Below are positions 1-9,908 of a DNA stretch of 64,000 nt, one piece after another (position 1 is the stretch's first letter; every line of letters begins with the position of its first letter). Source of the stretch: Puniceibacterium sediminis. Its GTDB lineage: Bacteria > Pseudomonadota > Alphaproteobacteria > Rhodobacterales > Rhodobacteraceae. A model generated the notes under the pieces. The model worked only from the letters and a program-made list of their open reading frames with translations, was not told the DNA's origin and made no database searches. The stretch lies in assembly GCF_900188035.1 (NCBI RefSeq), contig NZ_FZNN01000001.1:1-64000 (forward strand). Reading direction: 5' to 3'. Both the position numbers and the translations under genes were made by a program.

Positions 1-196
1 GCGCCGCGACATGGGCGCGTGTCGCCTCGCTGATAGGCACATGTCGCCTGAACGCCGTAAACCCCGAAGCCTATGTCGCCGCCACACTCCGAAAGATCCT
101 CGATCAGCACATGCAGACTGACATCGACACTCTCATGCCATGGAACTTCGGCAAGTAGTAAAACCACAGTGCCATGGGTGATGGACTGCCGCTTAC
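1..196 (+). mobile_element. IS66-family element, right end
   Basis: The window opens inside an IS66-type element. The last 51 codons of its transposase end at 158, and the element appears to end at 196 with a terminus finishing CCGCTTAC, the usual IS66 right end (family knowledge). The sequence then changes at once to the body of an IS110-type transposase gene. IS66 elements make 8-bp target duplications, so 197-204 (accggatc) should recur just outside the element's left end, which lies beyond the window. Confidence 0.75.
3..158 (+). CDS. IS66 transposase, C-terminal fragment (5' end outside window)
   Basis: Frame 3 is open from the window edge to TAG at 156-158 and encodes 51 residues. The fragment contains CRLNAVNPEAYV and ends in LMPWNF followed by GK. 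Both match the C-terminal segment of IS66 TnpC transposases, which read roughly CRLNGVDPxAYL...LLPWNW. The catalytic DDE region would lie upstream of the window, so nothing can be said about whether the protein is intact. The gene belongs to the element that ends at 196. Confidence 0.75.
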   Translation, partial: AATWARVASLIGTCRLNAVNPEAYVAATLRKILDQHMQTDIDTLMPWNFGK

Positions 197-1089
197 ACCG
201 GATCGTACATGAGAGCGGGATGCTTTCTATCTGGCTGCAGCGCGGGATGACGAGGCTTGGCCTTCCCACCACATGCATCGATGCCCGCAAAGCGCACAAG
301 AGCCTGTCGGCGCGGCTCAATAAATCGGATTCTGCCGATGCCGAAGGCTTGGCGCAGCTCGCACGCACCAACTGGTTTACTCCGGTTCATATCCGTAGCG
401 AAGAGGCCGATCGGCTCCGCAGCCTGATTGGCGCACGCGAGCGTCTGATCCGCTTGCGCAAGGACTTGGAGGGGCACATCCGGGGCGTCCTGAAAACCTT
501 TGGCATCCGCATGATCGGGATCGGTCATGGTCGACAGAGACAGGCGTTCCGCGATCAACTCGCAGCAGCTGGAGAGACTGATCCGATCCTGCGCACGATC
601 GCTGACGGCTTCATCGCGGCCCATTCGACCCTGTGCCTGGCGGCTGATGATCTCGACAAAGCCGTGAAGAGAAAAGCCAAGGCGCACCCCGTCGCGCGCC
701 GTTTGATGACCATTCCGGGCGTCGGGCCGGTGAACGCGCTCAGTTTCATTGCCCTGGTCGATAACCCAAACCGGTTCAGCCGGGCATCTGATGTCGGCGC
801 GTTTCTCGGGCTTACACCAAAACGGCATCAGTCCGGCGAAATAGATTGGTCGGGACGGGTGTCAAAGTGGGGAGACGGGACGATGCGCGGACTGCTGTTC
901 GAGGCGGCGTCCTGCTTGATCCGCCAGGTGAAGCGTTTCTCACCACTGAAATCATGGGCAGTACGACTGGCCAGTCGACGCGGGTTCCGAAAGGCCGCAG
1001 TCGCGACCGCGCGCAAGATCTCAGTCCTGATGCTGACGATCTGGAAATCTGGCGCAGACTATCAATGGACAAAGGAGGCGGCTGCCTGA
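197..1089 (+). pseudogene. IS110-family transposase, 5' end removed by the IS66 insertion
   Basis: IS110 transposases use a RuvC-like DEDD domain plus a C-terminal serine-containing transposase domain. Here homology starts abruptly after 196 with RIVHESGMLSIWL (the E of DEDD). NKSDSADAEGLAQLAR follows with the later acidic residues, then the C-terminal IPGVGPVNALSF, FLGLTPKRHQSGE and GRVSKWGD segments. The N-terminal part with the first catalytic Asp is missing. An open frame continues upstream to an ATG at 73, but that stretch is IS66 DNA read out of frame and is not transposase. The remaining about 297 codons have no stop, so the disruption looks recent. The 5' half is probably beyond the left edge, on the far side of the IS66 element. 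Confidence 0.8.
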
Positions 1090-1433
1090 TCTGAATTTCC
1101 GCCGCTGAGAAGGCGGGAAGCGAAGTCCCGACGGGACGGAGGTAGATCGATCTCGTAAAAACGGTTGGGAGGCAGGCTCGCTTGCTCACCCCGCAAACGA
1201 CATTGGAGACGATCCACCACCGAACACCATCATGAGGCGCAATGCGCGACCTCGGAGAGAACCACGACCCCGAACGGACAGATCGCCATCCCGCTTGACA
1301 AAGCCGCAATCAGAGAACCGTTTTTGTCCGACTCGGTTTCTCAAAGCAGACCTTGGCGCAGCCGCAGCGAAATGGTGCTTTGTCCGCATAGCCGACGCAA
1401 GCGGTGCTCATCTGTCCGTGTCAGTATTTGGTC
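1090..1433. other. Gene-free stretch after the IS110 transposase
   Basis: No convincing coding frame is seen in these 344 bases. Short open frames exist on both strands but lack family motifs and good ribosome binding sites. At least the left part should be the 3' non-coding end of the IS110-type element. The right end of the element cannot be placed by eye because IS110 elements usually lack terminal inverted repeats. No clear promoter for a neighbouring gene is visible. Confidence 0.5.
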
Positions 1434-2234
1434 CTAATGCGCCGGTGCGGCCGCCGGATCCAGCAGGGTGCGGCCGCCGTCGACGGTCATTACCTGACCG
1501 GTCATGAAGCCCGAGCCTTCGGAGGCGAGGAATTGCACCGCCTCGGCCAGTTCCATCGGCGATGCGATGCGCCCCAGCGGGGTGTGGCTTTCGATGTCGT
1601 CGCGGTAGTCGGGGTTGTCCTTCAGCGCCGCCTTGAGGCTGGCCGACATCACCGAGCCAAAGGCCAGCGCGTTGACCCGGATGCGGTTGGGCGCCAGCGC
1701 CACGGCCAGCGACCGGGTCATCTGATCAAGCGCGGCGCAGGACACGGAATAGGCCAGCAGGTCGGGGTGGGTCAGCCGTGCGGCGATCGAGCTGAGGTTG
1801 ACGATGGTGCCGATCGGGCCTTCGGAGTCGTCGCCCGCCTGCTTGATCATTCGCCGCGCCACCACCTGACTAAGCCGCAGCGCCGTCATCAGGTTCTGAT
1901 CCAGCAGCGATTCGACCGAGGTATCGTCGATATCCAGCGGATCCGAAGCGATGATCTGTCGGCTGCCGTTCACCAGAATATCCACCCGGTCATAGGCATC
2001 CAGAGTGGCCGAAAGCAGGTTCGCCAGCGTCAGGCGTTCACGCAGATCACCGGCAAAGTAGCGCATGTTGCCGTCTTCGACGACCTCGCCCACCTCTTTG
2101 CAGAGGCGGGTTTCGTCGATATCGGCGAACATCACATTCGCGCCGCGCTGGGCAAAGTGCCGGGCAATGGCGAGGCCTACGCCATTGGCGGCGCCGGTGA
2201 CGATGGCGGTCTTACCTTCGATCGAAAAGGACAT
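1434..2234 (-). CDS. SDR-fold oxidoreductase-like protein with non-canonical active site
   Basis: A 266-residue protein of the short-chain dehydrogenase/reductase superfamily. The N-terminal Rossmann cofactor motif TGAANGVG is at residues 13-20, an NG pair follows beta 4 (about 89-90), and the active-site Ser lies in NLSS (about 147-149). Tyr162 of the YxxxK motif is present, but the Lys position (166) is Cys: the segment reads YSVSC. The C-terminal part has the typical PxELAEAVQFLAS and VDGG segments. SDR enzymes normally need Tyr and Lys together, so this protein may be inactive, bind a ligand, or use altered chemistry. Substrate unknown. It lies beside the RsmC-like gene on the same strand, 48 bp downstream of it. 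Confidence 0.85.
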   Translation of the reverse strand: MSFSIEGKTAIVTGAANGVGLAIARHFAQRGANVMFADIDETRLCKEVGEVVEDGNMRYFAGDLRERLTLANLLSATLDAYDRVDILVNGSRQIIASDPLDIDDTSVESLLDQNLMTALRLSQVVARRMIKQAGDDSEGPIGTIVNLSSIAARLTHPDLLAYSVSCAALDQMTRSLAVALAPNRIRVNALAFGSVMSASLKAALKDNPDYRDDIESHTPLGRIASPMELAEAVQFLASEGSGFMTGQVMTVDGGRTLLDPAAAPAH

Positions 2235-2282
2235 GTATGCGTTGGACCCCGGGCTGTTGTTCTGGCGCGAACCTAGACCAGT

Positions 2283-3275
2283 TCAGCGCCGGGGGCGAGA
2301 GGGGCGTTGCGCATGCAGTATCTTGAAGCGTCCGTCGCCGCCGACTTCGGTGGTTTCGCCAAAGTGTTCGGCAAGCGTCGTCTCATAGGGCAGGTGCCGG
2401 TTGGCGACGATCCAGAGATGCCCGCCGGGCTTCAGCGCCTTTGCAGCAGCGGCGATAAAGGACTGACCGATGGCGGGGTCGGCGTTGCGCGTGGTGTGGA
2501 ACGGCGGGTTCATCACCACGGTGTCGAGCCGTTCGGGCGAGGGCCAGCTGGGCACGTCGGCCCAGTAGAACTTGGCCCGGGGGTCATCGATGTTGGCGCG
2601 GGCACAGGTCAGGGCGGTGTGATCCGCCTCGATCACATGCAGTACGGCGATTTCGGGGCGGGTCAGGATCTGTGTTGACAGATACCCCCAACCGGCGCCG
2701 AAATCCGCAACGCTCTGACCCAGTTTGGCGGGCAGGGCGGCGGCCAGCGCGGCCGAGGCCGGGTCGATGCCATCGGCGGAAAACACGCCCGGCGCGGTCA
2801 GGTATCCATCCGCCGTGCGGCTGGGGCCGGGGCTGGTCCAGTCGGTGAATGCGTCGGTCGAGGGGAACCAGACCGCCTTGCCATGCGCCTTGGAAATCTG
2901 GCCCTGCACATCCGCACGGGCGCGGCAGGCCTTGAGCATCGGCTCGATTCCGTCGGTCTTGAGACCGTCGACCAAAATCGTACCCTCGGGCACGGCGGCG
3001 CAGGCGGCGGCAACCATCGCCTGACCCTGTGCGCGGGCGCGGGGCAGAAACACCACGGCCATGGCATAGGGCCCGGCGGGCTCTGTCACACAGTCAAAAC
3101 CGCGCGCGGTCAGCGCGTCATGTTCCGGGCGGAAGGTCTGGATCACCTGACAGCGGTCTGTCGGCAGCTCTGAAAGGTCATGATCAGCGGTGGCGCCGAA
3201 CAGGGCGATGGTGCCCTCTGAAGGCAGAACAACGCTGCCGTCTTCCAGGCATGTGGTCAGTCGGGATGTGGCCAT
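2283..3275 (-). CDS. rsmC: Class I SAM-dependent methyltransferase, RsmC-like (16S rRNA guanine-N2)
   Basis: 330 residues, the length of RsmC-type enzymes. The N-terminal half (1-160) is a degenerate methyltransferase-like domain. The C-terminal half carries the SAM-binding motif DFGAGWGYLS (191-200) and the NPPF catalytic motif at 256-259, which is characteristic of N2-guanine and N6-adenine methyltransferases. RsmC methylates G1207 of 16S rRNA in E. coli; the same target is inferred here. The gene is on the same strand as clpS and 27 bp downstream of it, so the two may be cotranscribed. The symbol is assigned by architecture, and RlmG is a related alternative. Confidence 0.75.
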   Translation of the reverse strand: MATSRLTTCLEDGSVVLPSEGTIALFGATADHDLSELPTDRCQVIQTFRPEHDALTARGFDCVTEPAGPYAMAVVFLPRARAQGQAMVAAACAAVPEGTILVDGLKTDGIEPMLKACRARADVQGQISKAHGKAVWFPSTDAFTDWTSPGPSRTADGYLTAPGVFSADGIDPASAALAAALPAKLGQSVADFGAGWGYLSTQILTRPEIAVLHVIEADHTALTCARANIDDPRAKFYWADVPSWPSPERLDTVVMNPPFHTTRNADPAIGQSFIAAAAKALKPGGHLWIVANRHLPYETTLAEHFGETTEVGGDGRFKILHAQRPSRPRR

Positions 3276-3302
3276 GTCAGCAGCGCCGCGCCAGGCGAGG
3301 CG

Positions 3303-3632
3303 TCATTCTTTTTCCATCGTGCATTGCAGCGGATGCTGGTGGCGGCGCGCGAAATCCATAACTTGTCCTACTTTTGTCTCGGCAATCTCGTGGCTGAAGA
3401 CGCCAACCACGGCGACACCCTTTTTGTGCACGGTCAGCATGATCTCGAACGCCTGAGCGTGGGTCAGACCAAAGAACCGTTCCAGAATGTGCACCACAAA
3501 TTCCATCGGGGTGTAGTCATCGTTCAGCAGCAGCACCTTGTAAAGCGGCGGGCGCTTTGTCTTGGGCTTGGAGTCAACGACCACATCCACGTCATTATCA
3601 CCCCCCGGGGGGGGATTCGGGTCCTTGCTCAT
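3303..3632 (-). CDS. clpS: ATP-dependent Clp protease adaptor ClpS
   Basis: ClpS binds N-degron substrates and delivers them to ClpAP in the cytoplasm. The 109-residue protein has a flexible, Pro- and Asp-rich N-terminus followed by the ClpS core: [17 protein letters not shown], then [15 protein letters not shown], then the ending with EIAETKV. These include the substrate-pocket DDYT and the VHxxG segment. The open frame extends 21 codons upstream, but the ATG at 3632 gives the usual family length and starts just before the disordered leader MSKDPN. ClpA is not in the window. Confidence 0.95.
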   Translation of the reverse strand: MSKDPNPPPGGDNDVDVVVDSKPKTKRPPLYKVLLLNDDYTPMEFVVHILERFFGLTHAQAFEIMLTVHKKGVAVVGVFSHEIAETKVGQVMDFARRHQHPLQCTMEKE

Positions 3633-3697
3633 AAAGGGATGGTTAACGGTTTGTCCGTAGGTCATGAGACTCTGTCTGGTTTGTGGTGTCGACATAG

Positions 3698-3715
3698 GAG
3701 GTTCTATATAACCTC
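3698..3715. promoter_or_regulatory. Inverted repeat around a TATATA box between clpS and the HAD gene
   Basis: The arms GAGGTT (3698-3703) and AACCTC (3710-3715) enclose CTATAT, so a -10-like TATATA sits in the centre of a palindrome between two divergent genes. It could be an operator overlapping a promoter for clpS (minus strand) or for the HAD gene. No clear -35 element was found, so this is only a candidate. Confidence 0.3.
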
Positions 3716-3758
3716 TCGGGGCCCTTAGAAAAGGGCCGAGAACAGTGGCAAGGGAACA

Positions 3759-4457
3759 ATGGTGCAGAATCTGCTAACAATCGGTTTCGATGCGGATGAC
3801 ACGCTTTGGCACAACGAACGGTTTTTCAAGCTGACCCAAAGCCGATTCGCCGAACTGCTGGCGGATCATGCCGATCTGGACACGCTGGATGCCCGCCTGC
3901 TGGACGCGGAGCGGCGCAATATCGGACACTACGGATTCGGCGTGAAGGGTTTCGTGCTGTCGATGATCGAAACCGCGATCGAGGTGACAGAGGGACGTGT
4001 GCCCGCCAGCGTGATTTCCGAACTGCTGAGCGCGGGGCAGGAGCTGCTGGCGCATCCGCTGGAACTGCTCCCCCATGCCGAAGAGGCCGTGCGCGAAATG
4101 GCCGACAGCCATCACCTTGTCCTGATCACCAAGGGCGACCTGCTGCATCAGGAACGCAAGTTGGCGCAGTCGGGGCTGGGGGAGTTGTTCGACGGGGTGG
4201 AAATCGTTTCGGACAAGACGCCCGCAACCTATGCGCGGATCTTTGGCGCGACGCCCGGCGGGGCGGCGGGGGCCATGATGGTGGGCAATTCGCTGAAGTC
4301 CGACGTGGTCCCGGCGATCGAGGCCGGCGGTTGGGGCGTCTTCGTCCCGCAGGAGTTGATCTGGGATCTGGAACATGCCGACCCGCCCGAGTCCCCGCGT
4401 TTTCGCACGCTGAAGGATCTGGGCGACCTGCCGAAACTGGTGCGCGATATCGGCTGA
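3759..4457 (+). CDS. HAD-superfamily hydrolase
   Basis: 232 residues of the haloacid dehalogenase-like phosphatase superfamily. Motif I is GFDADDTLW, with nucleophile Asp11 and general acid Asp13. Motif II is LITKGD (Thr/Ser position), a Lys follows in the VSDKTPAT segment, and motif IV is around GNSLKSDV, with the metal-binding Asp in the KSDV position. A helical cap is inserted between motifs I and II. Substrate unknown; many relatives dephosphorylate small metabolites. It is divergent from clpS and stands alone. Confidence 0.85.
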   Translation: MVQNLLTIGFDADDTLWHNERFFKLTQSRFAELLADHADLDTLDARLLDAERRNIGHYGFGVKGFVLSMIETAIEVTEGRVPASVISELLSAGQELLAHPLELLPHAEEAVREMADSHHLVLITKGDLLHQERKLAQSGLGELFDGVEIVSDKTPATYARIFGATPGGAAGAMMVGNSLKSDVVPAIEAGGWGVFVPQELIWDLEHADPPESPRFRTLKDLGDLPKLVRDIG

Positions 4458-4680
4458 ACGCCGGATCCCGCCGATGACGTATTTTTGCCGCAATCGCCTG
4501 TCTTGCGTCGCCATTCGCTTTGTGCGCTAGATATGGTTAAGCGCGCGACAATAAAACTGGATTTGTTAACCACTTGAAGGGTTTATCCGAAGCGCTTCAT
4601 GTGTTACGTTGAGAGAAATAGAACAATAAAAAGCCCACCGAAAAAATTCGGGGGCACGAGGCAGCAGAAGGCGACATATC

Positions 4681-6195
4681 GTGACGGGACGGCATAGGCA
4701 GCCGGGCCGATTAGGCCTGTATTTCATCACCTTTCTCTGGCTGGTACTTCTTGTACCGCTCAGCGCATGGGCAGCACCCTACGCGGCGTTCGTCATGGAC
4801 GCCCGATCTGGCGAAGTTGTTTATGCGGAAAACGCGGATACACCTTTGCATCCCGCCTCCCTGACCAAGATGATGACGCTCTACATCGCGTTTCAGGCGG
4901 TCGAACACGGCGAAATCAGCATGGATACCGAGGTGACGATTTCGCGCAATGCCGCCGCCGAGCCGCCGTCGAAACTGGGCCTGCGCTCCGGCCAGAAAAT
5001 CAAACTGCGCTATCTGGTGCGCGCGGCGGCGGTGAAATCCGCAAACGACGCCGCCACCGCGATAGGCGAGGCGATATCGGGGTCCGAATCCGCCTTTGCG
5101 CGCCGCATGAACCGCACGGCGAAACAGCTGGGCATGACGCGCACCAACTTTAAAAACGCCAACGGCCTGACCGAATCGGGGCACCTGTCGACCGCCCGCG
5201 ACATGTCGATCCTGGGCCGTCACGTCATCTATGATTATCCCGAATACTATAACCTGTTTTCCCGCCAGACGGCGGATGCCGGGGTCAAGACCGTGTCGCA
5301 CACCAACCGCCGCATGCTGCAAAGCTATGCGGGCGCGGACGGGATCAAGACCGGGTATACCAGCGCCGCGGGATTCAACCTTGTCGCATCGGCCGAGCGG
5401 GGCAGCGAACGGGTGATTGCGACTGTCTTTGGTGGTCGTTCCACCGCGTCGCGCAATGCCAAGGTGGCCGAGCTTATGGATCTGGGGTTTCGCAAGATGC
5501 CCAGCCGTGTCGCGTTTCGCGCGCCGGGAAAGCCGTCCTATCAGGGCCGCGGCGAAGTTGATGTGATGGTCGCCCAAAGCTCGGATCCGATGCCGGGCAC
5601 GCGCGGGAAATCGGTCCGCGTCGTCTCGTCTGCGGTAAGCAAAAGCCTGCGGCCGATGGCGCGCGCCACGGCGGCACCTGTGCCGCTGCTGGTCGCAGAG
5701 GTGCGCACCGACATCGATACACTCCTTGAAACCGTTCAGACTGCGGCGGTTGAGCCCGTCACGGCACCGACGGCCCCCGTGGCCGCGCCCGAGGTGGTCG
5801 AGGTGGCCCCAGAGGTCGTGCAGGTTGCCAACGCGGTCGCGCCGACCGCCTCGATCAAGCCTGTACGGCGGCCGGCACAGGTGGTTCTAGCCAGCGCCGC
5901 AGTCGTTCTGCCCCCCAAGCCCGAAGCCGAGGTGGTCGAGCGGATTTCGACATCCGGCGGACGGCACTGGGGCATCAACGTCGGTCGCTATCCCAGCAAA
6001 TATGCCGCCGAAAAGGTGCTGTTGCAGACTGCATTGTCCGAGATGTCGACGCTGGATGGCTCGCTTCGCAAGGTGGTCAACCGCTCTTCGGGATATGATG
6101 CGAACTTCATGGGGCTGAGCCGCGAAATGGCGGACCTTGCCTGTCGCCGCCTGCAGGCCCGTCAGGTCACCTGCTTCATGATCGGACCCAGCTGA
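4681..6195 (+). CDS. D-alanyl-D-alanine carboxypeptidase (PBP5/6 type) with C-terminal SPOR domain
   Basis: 504 residues, GTG start. A hydrophobic signal segment (about 11-32) sends the protein to the periplasm, where such enzymes trim the terminal D-Ala from peptidoglycan stem peptides. All three penicillin-binding motifs are present: SLTK (60-63), SAN (120-122) and KTG (GIKTGYTSA, near 222). An Ala/Pro/Val-rich linker (about 310-410) leads to a C-terminal SPOR domain (about 425-504) that would bind denuded glycan at the septum. The SPOR fusion suggests septal recruitment (inference from the family). No upstream ATG fits better than the GTG at 4681. Confidence 0.9.
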   Translation: MTGRHRQPGRLGLYFITFLWLVLLVPLSAWAAPYAAFVMDARSGEVVYAENADTPLHPASLTKMMTLYIAFQAVEHGEISMDTEVTISRNAAAEPPSKLGLRSGQKIKLRYLVRAAAVKSANDAATAIGEAISGSESAFARRMNRTAKQLGMTRTNFKNANGLTESGHLSTARDMSILGRHVIYDYPEYYNLFSRQTADAGVKTVSHTNRRMLQSYAGADGIKTGYTSAAGFNLVASAERGSERVIATVFGGRSTASRNAKVAELMDLGFRKMPSRVAFRAPGKPSYQGRGEVDVMVAQSSDPMPGTRGKSVRVVSSAVSKSLRPMARATAAPVPLLVAEVRTDIDTLLETVQTAAVEPVTAPTAPVAAPEVVEVAPEVVQVANAVAPTASIKPVRRPAQVVLASAAVVLPPKPEAEVVERISTSGGRHWGINVGRYPSKYAAEKVLLQTALSEMSTLDGSLRKVVNRSSGYDANFMGLSREMADLACRRLQARQVTCFMIGPS

Positions 6196-6413
6196 GACCT
6201 CGCGTCTCACGCCCCACATCCCCTGCGCCACCGGCCTTGCCAAACTGTCCGCGATGTCGGACAAGCAGCGCCGTGCGGTCCCGACGCTCAACTGGAAACA
6301 GTGGCTGACTTCCCAGCCAGAGGTCTGGGGCCCCAAAGGCGAAATCAAACGAACGGGCACGAAAATGGCAGGCGCTTGCGCACCGTTTTCCGAACCGGTA
6401 TCAGAAGGTTCAC

Positions 6414-6490
6414 GGTCCTGTAGCTCAACTGGATAGAGCACCTGACTTCTAATCAGGATGTTGGGGGTTCGAGTCCTCCCGGGATCGCCA
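6414..6490 (+). tRNA. tRNA-Arg (anticodon TCT), CCA encoded
   Basis: The cloverleaf can be drawn base by base. The acceptor arm GGTCCTG (6414-6420) pairs with CGGGATC with two wobble pairs. The D-arm stems are GCTC/GAGC. The anticodon stem CCTGA/TCAGG holds the loop CTTCTAA, so the anticodon is TCT. The T-arm is GGGGG/CCTCC with loop TTCGAGT. Discriminator G is followed by an encoded CCA at 6488-6490. It reads AGA and AGG, codons rare in this GC-rich genome. No integrase gene or att duplication is seen beside it. Confidence 0.95.
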
Positions 6491-6571
6491 CTTTCCTTTT
6501 AAATCAAGCCATAGTCGCGCAAACCCGCGCTGAACGACTGGCAGGTCAACGCCAGCCCTCCAGATGGCATT

Positions 6572-7516
6572 TCACCGTCCCACCGTGCCGCCCGCATCTG
6601 TGCGGATGGTCGCAGCGGCCTGTTCCAGCGCAGTGACAAAGATCTGCCGCGCGGGCGAGGGTGGGTCGTCGGGGCGGATCATCAGCCCGACCGGCCCCGC
6701 CGTCAGCCCGGTGTCCAGCGGCAGCGCGCTCAGCCGCCCGTCGGTCATGTCCTGCGCGACGACGCCTTCCGAGATGATCCAGATGGCATCGGATTGCCGC
6801 ACATAGTTGCGCCCGAAGGCACCGGACACCGTTTCGATCCGGTCGCGCAGCGGCGGCACGCCCTGCGCAATCAGCGTCCGGTCGACCAGCGGGCGGATCG
6901 CGGCGTCGGCGGGCGGGTGGATCACCGGCCAATCGGCAATCGCGGTCAGATCCAGCGCGCCACGCTCCAGCAGCGGATGCCCCGGCCGCACCACGAACAC
7001 CACCCGTTCAAGGTATAGCTGCGTGAACGACAGGCCCGTCATCGTTTCGGGCGCACCCAGCCGTCCGATCACCAGATCGACGCTGCCCGACCGCAGTTGT
7101 TCGGTCAGATGCCCATGCGCGCCGTCCTGCAGATCCAGCACCACATCCGGCGCCTGAGCGCGAAACCGCGCCACCGCCTGCGGCAACAGCCGCGCCGCCA
7201 CGCTGGGCAGCGCCCCCACCCGCAGCACGGCACCACCGCTTTCGCGCAGCGATGTCACCCCGTCGACCCCGCGCCGCAGGGCGGCGAGGCTCATTTCAGC
7301 GAATTCCAGAAACACCCGGCCTTCGGGGGTCAGCCGCACACCGCCCCGGTCCCGGCTCATCAGGGTCACACCCAGGATTTCTTCCAGCTCTTTCAGGGTC
7401 TTGGACAGCGCGGGCTGGGTCAGGTTCAGCACCGCGCAGGCACGTTTCAGGCTGCCCTGCCGGTGGATCGCGGCAAAGCATTCGATATGGCGGAACTTGA
7501 TACGGCGGTCGATCAT
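6572..7516 (-). CDS. pcaQ: LysR-type regulator PcaQ (protocatechuate pathway)
   Basis: 314 residues: an N-terminal winged HTH (RIKFRHIECF ... LTQPALSKTLKELEE) followed by a LysR substrate-binding domain. The opening MIDRRIKFRH is typical of PcaQ, the beta-carboxymuconate-responsive activator of pca genes in alphaproteobacteria. It is divergent from pobA-pcaCHG with an 87-bp shared control region, as expected of a LysR activator. The ATG at 7516 is preferred over the GTG one codon upstream because MIDRRIKF is the conserved opening. Confidence 0.85.
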   Translation of the reverse strand: MIDRRIKFRHIECFAAIHRQGSLKRACAVLNLTQPALSKTLKELEEILGVTLMSRDRGGVRLTPEGRVFLEFAEMSLAALRRGVDGVTSLRESGGAVLRVGALPSVAARLLPQAVARFRAQAPDVVLDLQDGAHGHLTEQLRSGSVDLVIGRLGAPETMTGLSFTQLYLERVVFVVRPGHPLLERGALDLTAIADWPVIHPPADAAIRPLVDRTLIAQGVPPLRDRIETVSGAFGRNYVRQSDAIWIISEGVVAQDMTDGRLSALPLDTGLTAGPVGLMIRPDDPPSPARQIFVTALEQAAATIRTDAGGTVGR

Positions 7517-7544
7517 CACTTATTCATTTGGGTAAGCAATCTGC

Positions 7545-7569
7545 ATGAAATGTCATTTTACATGTCATT
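7545..7569. promoter_or_regulatory. Candidate PcaQ operator between pcaQ and pobA
   Basis: The palindrome AAATG-T-CATTT (7548-7558) lies in the divergent control region, and ATGTCATT occurs twice, at 7550-7557 and 7562-7569, 12 bp apart. LysR regulators bind dyads with a T-N11-A core and often a second half-site one turn away, which fits. The sequence does not match the ATAACC-N4-GGTTAA site reported for Sinorhizobium PcaQ, so this is a candidate only. Confidence 0.4.
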
Positions 7570-7588
7570 CCCGTTCAGTATCTAGTAA

Positions 7589-8782
<1,194 letters not shown>

Positions 8783-8809
8783 ATGGCCCCGAACGGAAAG
8801 GCCCTGCTG

Positions 8810-9190
8810 ATGACTGACAAATACGACACCGGAATGACCGTCCGCCGGTCCGTGCTGGGCGATGCCCACGTGGACCGCGCCGAGGCGGCCAAGACTGACT
8901 TCGACCTGCCGTTCCAGACCCTGATCACCGAAGGTGCCTGGGGCACGGTCTGGGCATCCGACAACATCACGCGGCGCGAACGGTCGATGCTGACACTTGC
9001 ACTGCTGGCCGCCACTGGCAATTTCGAAGAAATCCCGATGCACATCCGCGCCTGCGCCCGCACCGGCGCCACCAAGACCGATGTGCAAGAGGCGTTCCAG
9101 CACGTTGCAATCTACGCTGGCGTGCCAAAGGCCAATCATGCGATCAAGCTGGCCAAACAGACATGGTCAGAGATGGAGGAAAACTCATGA
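8810..9190 (+). CDS. pcaC: 4-carboxymuconolactone decarboxylase
   Basis: 126 residues of the AhpD-like carboxymuconolactone decarboxylase family, containing [20 protein letters not shown] and an [17 protein letters not shown] segment typical of PcaC. It decarboxylates gamma-carboxymuconolactone to beta-ketoadipate enol-lactone. The frame runs upstream to an ATG at 8783, directly after the pobA stop, but the ATG at 8810 (MTDKYDTGM) follows a GGAAAGG sequence and gives the normal length. Its TGA overlaps the pcaH ATG (ATGA), which implies translational coupling. Confidence 0.93.
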   Translation: MTDKYDTGMTVRRSVLGDAHVDRAEAAKTDFDLPFQTLITEGAWGTVWASDNITRRERSMLTLALLAATGNFEEIPMHIRACARTGATKTDVQEAFQHVAIYAGVPKANHAIKLAKQTWSEMEENS

Positions 9191-9906
9191 CCGGTTTCAT
9201 TCCCCGCGACCGCCGCTGGCATCCGCCCGCCCTGACGCCGGATTACAAGACATCCGTCAAACGTTCGCCCAGCTTTGCGCCGCTGTCCTTCCCGACCTCG
9301 CTGCCCGAAGAAACCGGGCCAATGTTCCGCGATGACATGCTCGGCCCCAACGACAGCGACCTGATTCACAACTTTGCAAAGGCGGGCGAATCCGCCGTCG
9401 GCCCGCGCATCATCGTGCATGGCCGGGTGATCGACGAATTCGGCCGCCCCGTCCCGAATACCCTGGTCGAGGTCTGGCAGGCCAACGCCGGCGGGCGCTA
9501 CCGGCATAAAAAGGAAAGCTACCTTGCCCCGCTTGACCCCAATTTTGGCGGTTGCGGGCGGGTGGTGACCGACGATCACGGCTATTACGAATTCCGCACG
9601 ATCCAGCCGGGGCCATACCCCTGGCCCAACACGATGAACGACTGGCGTCCGGCGCATATCCACTTTTCCGTCTTCGGCCATTCCTTTGCCCAGCGGCTCA
9701 TCACCCAGATGTACTTTGAGGGCGATCCGCTGATCTGGAAATGCCCGATCGTCGACACCATCCCGACGCGCGAAGGCATTGAATCGCTGGTGGCCGCGCT
9801 GGATATGTCCCGCGCGATCCCGATGGACAGCCTGGCCTATAAATTCGACATCGTGCTGCGGGGCCGTCGCCAGACACATTTCGAAAACCGGCCAGAGGGG
9901 CTGTGA
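9187..9906 (+). CDS. pcaH: Protocatechuate 3,4-dioxygenase, beta subunit
   Basis: 239 residues. This is the iron-bearing subunit of the intradiol dioxygenase that opens protocatechuate to 3-carboxy-cis,cis-muconate. The Fe(III) ligand pattern is visible: a Tyr in the GYYEFRTI region, a Tyr in PGPYPW, and two His in [12 protein letters not shown]. The ATG at 9187 overlaps the pcaC stop, and the [14 protein letters not shown] opening is family-typical. The longer frame from 9163 lies inside pcaC. The stop is next to pcaG with two bases between. Confidence 0.96.
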   Translation: MTGFIPRDRRWHPPALTPDYKTSVKRSPSFAPLSFPTSLPEETGPMFRDDMLGPNDSDLIHNFAKAGESAVGPRIIVHGRVIDEFGRPVPNTLVEVWQANAGGRYRHKKESYLAPLDPNFGGCGRVVTDDHGYYEFRTIQPGPYPWPNTMNDWRPAHIHFSVFGHSFAQRLITQMYFEGDPLIWKCPIVDTIPTREGIESLVAALDMSRAIPMDSLAYKFDIVLRGRRQTHFENRPEGL

Positions 9907-9908
9907 AC

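Noticed and set aside
73-196. Upstream extension of the IS110 transposase frame to an ATG at 73
   Set aside because: These bases are the IS66 element in another frame. The real IS66 transposase end is read in frame 3 across the same DNA, so the fused frame is an insertion artefact.
6414-6490. tRNA-Arg as an integration site for a mobile island
   Set aside because: No integrase gene follows and no direct repeat of the tRNA 3' end was found within several kilobases.
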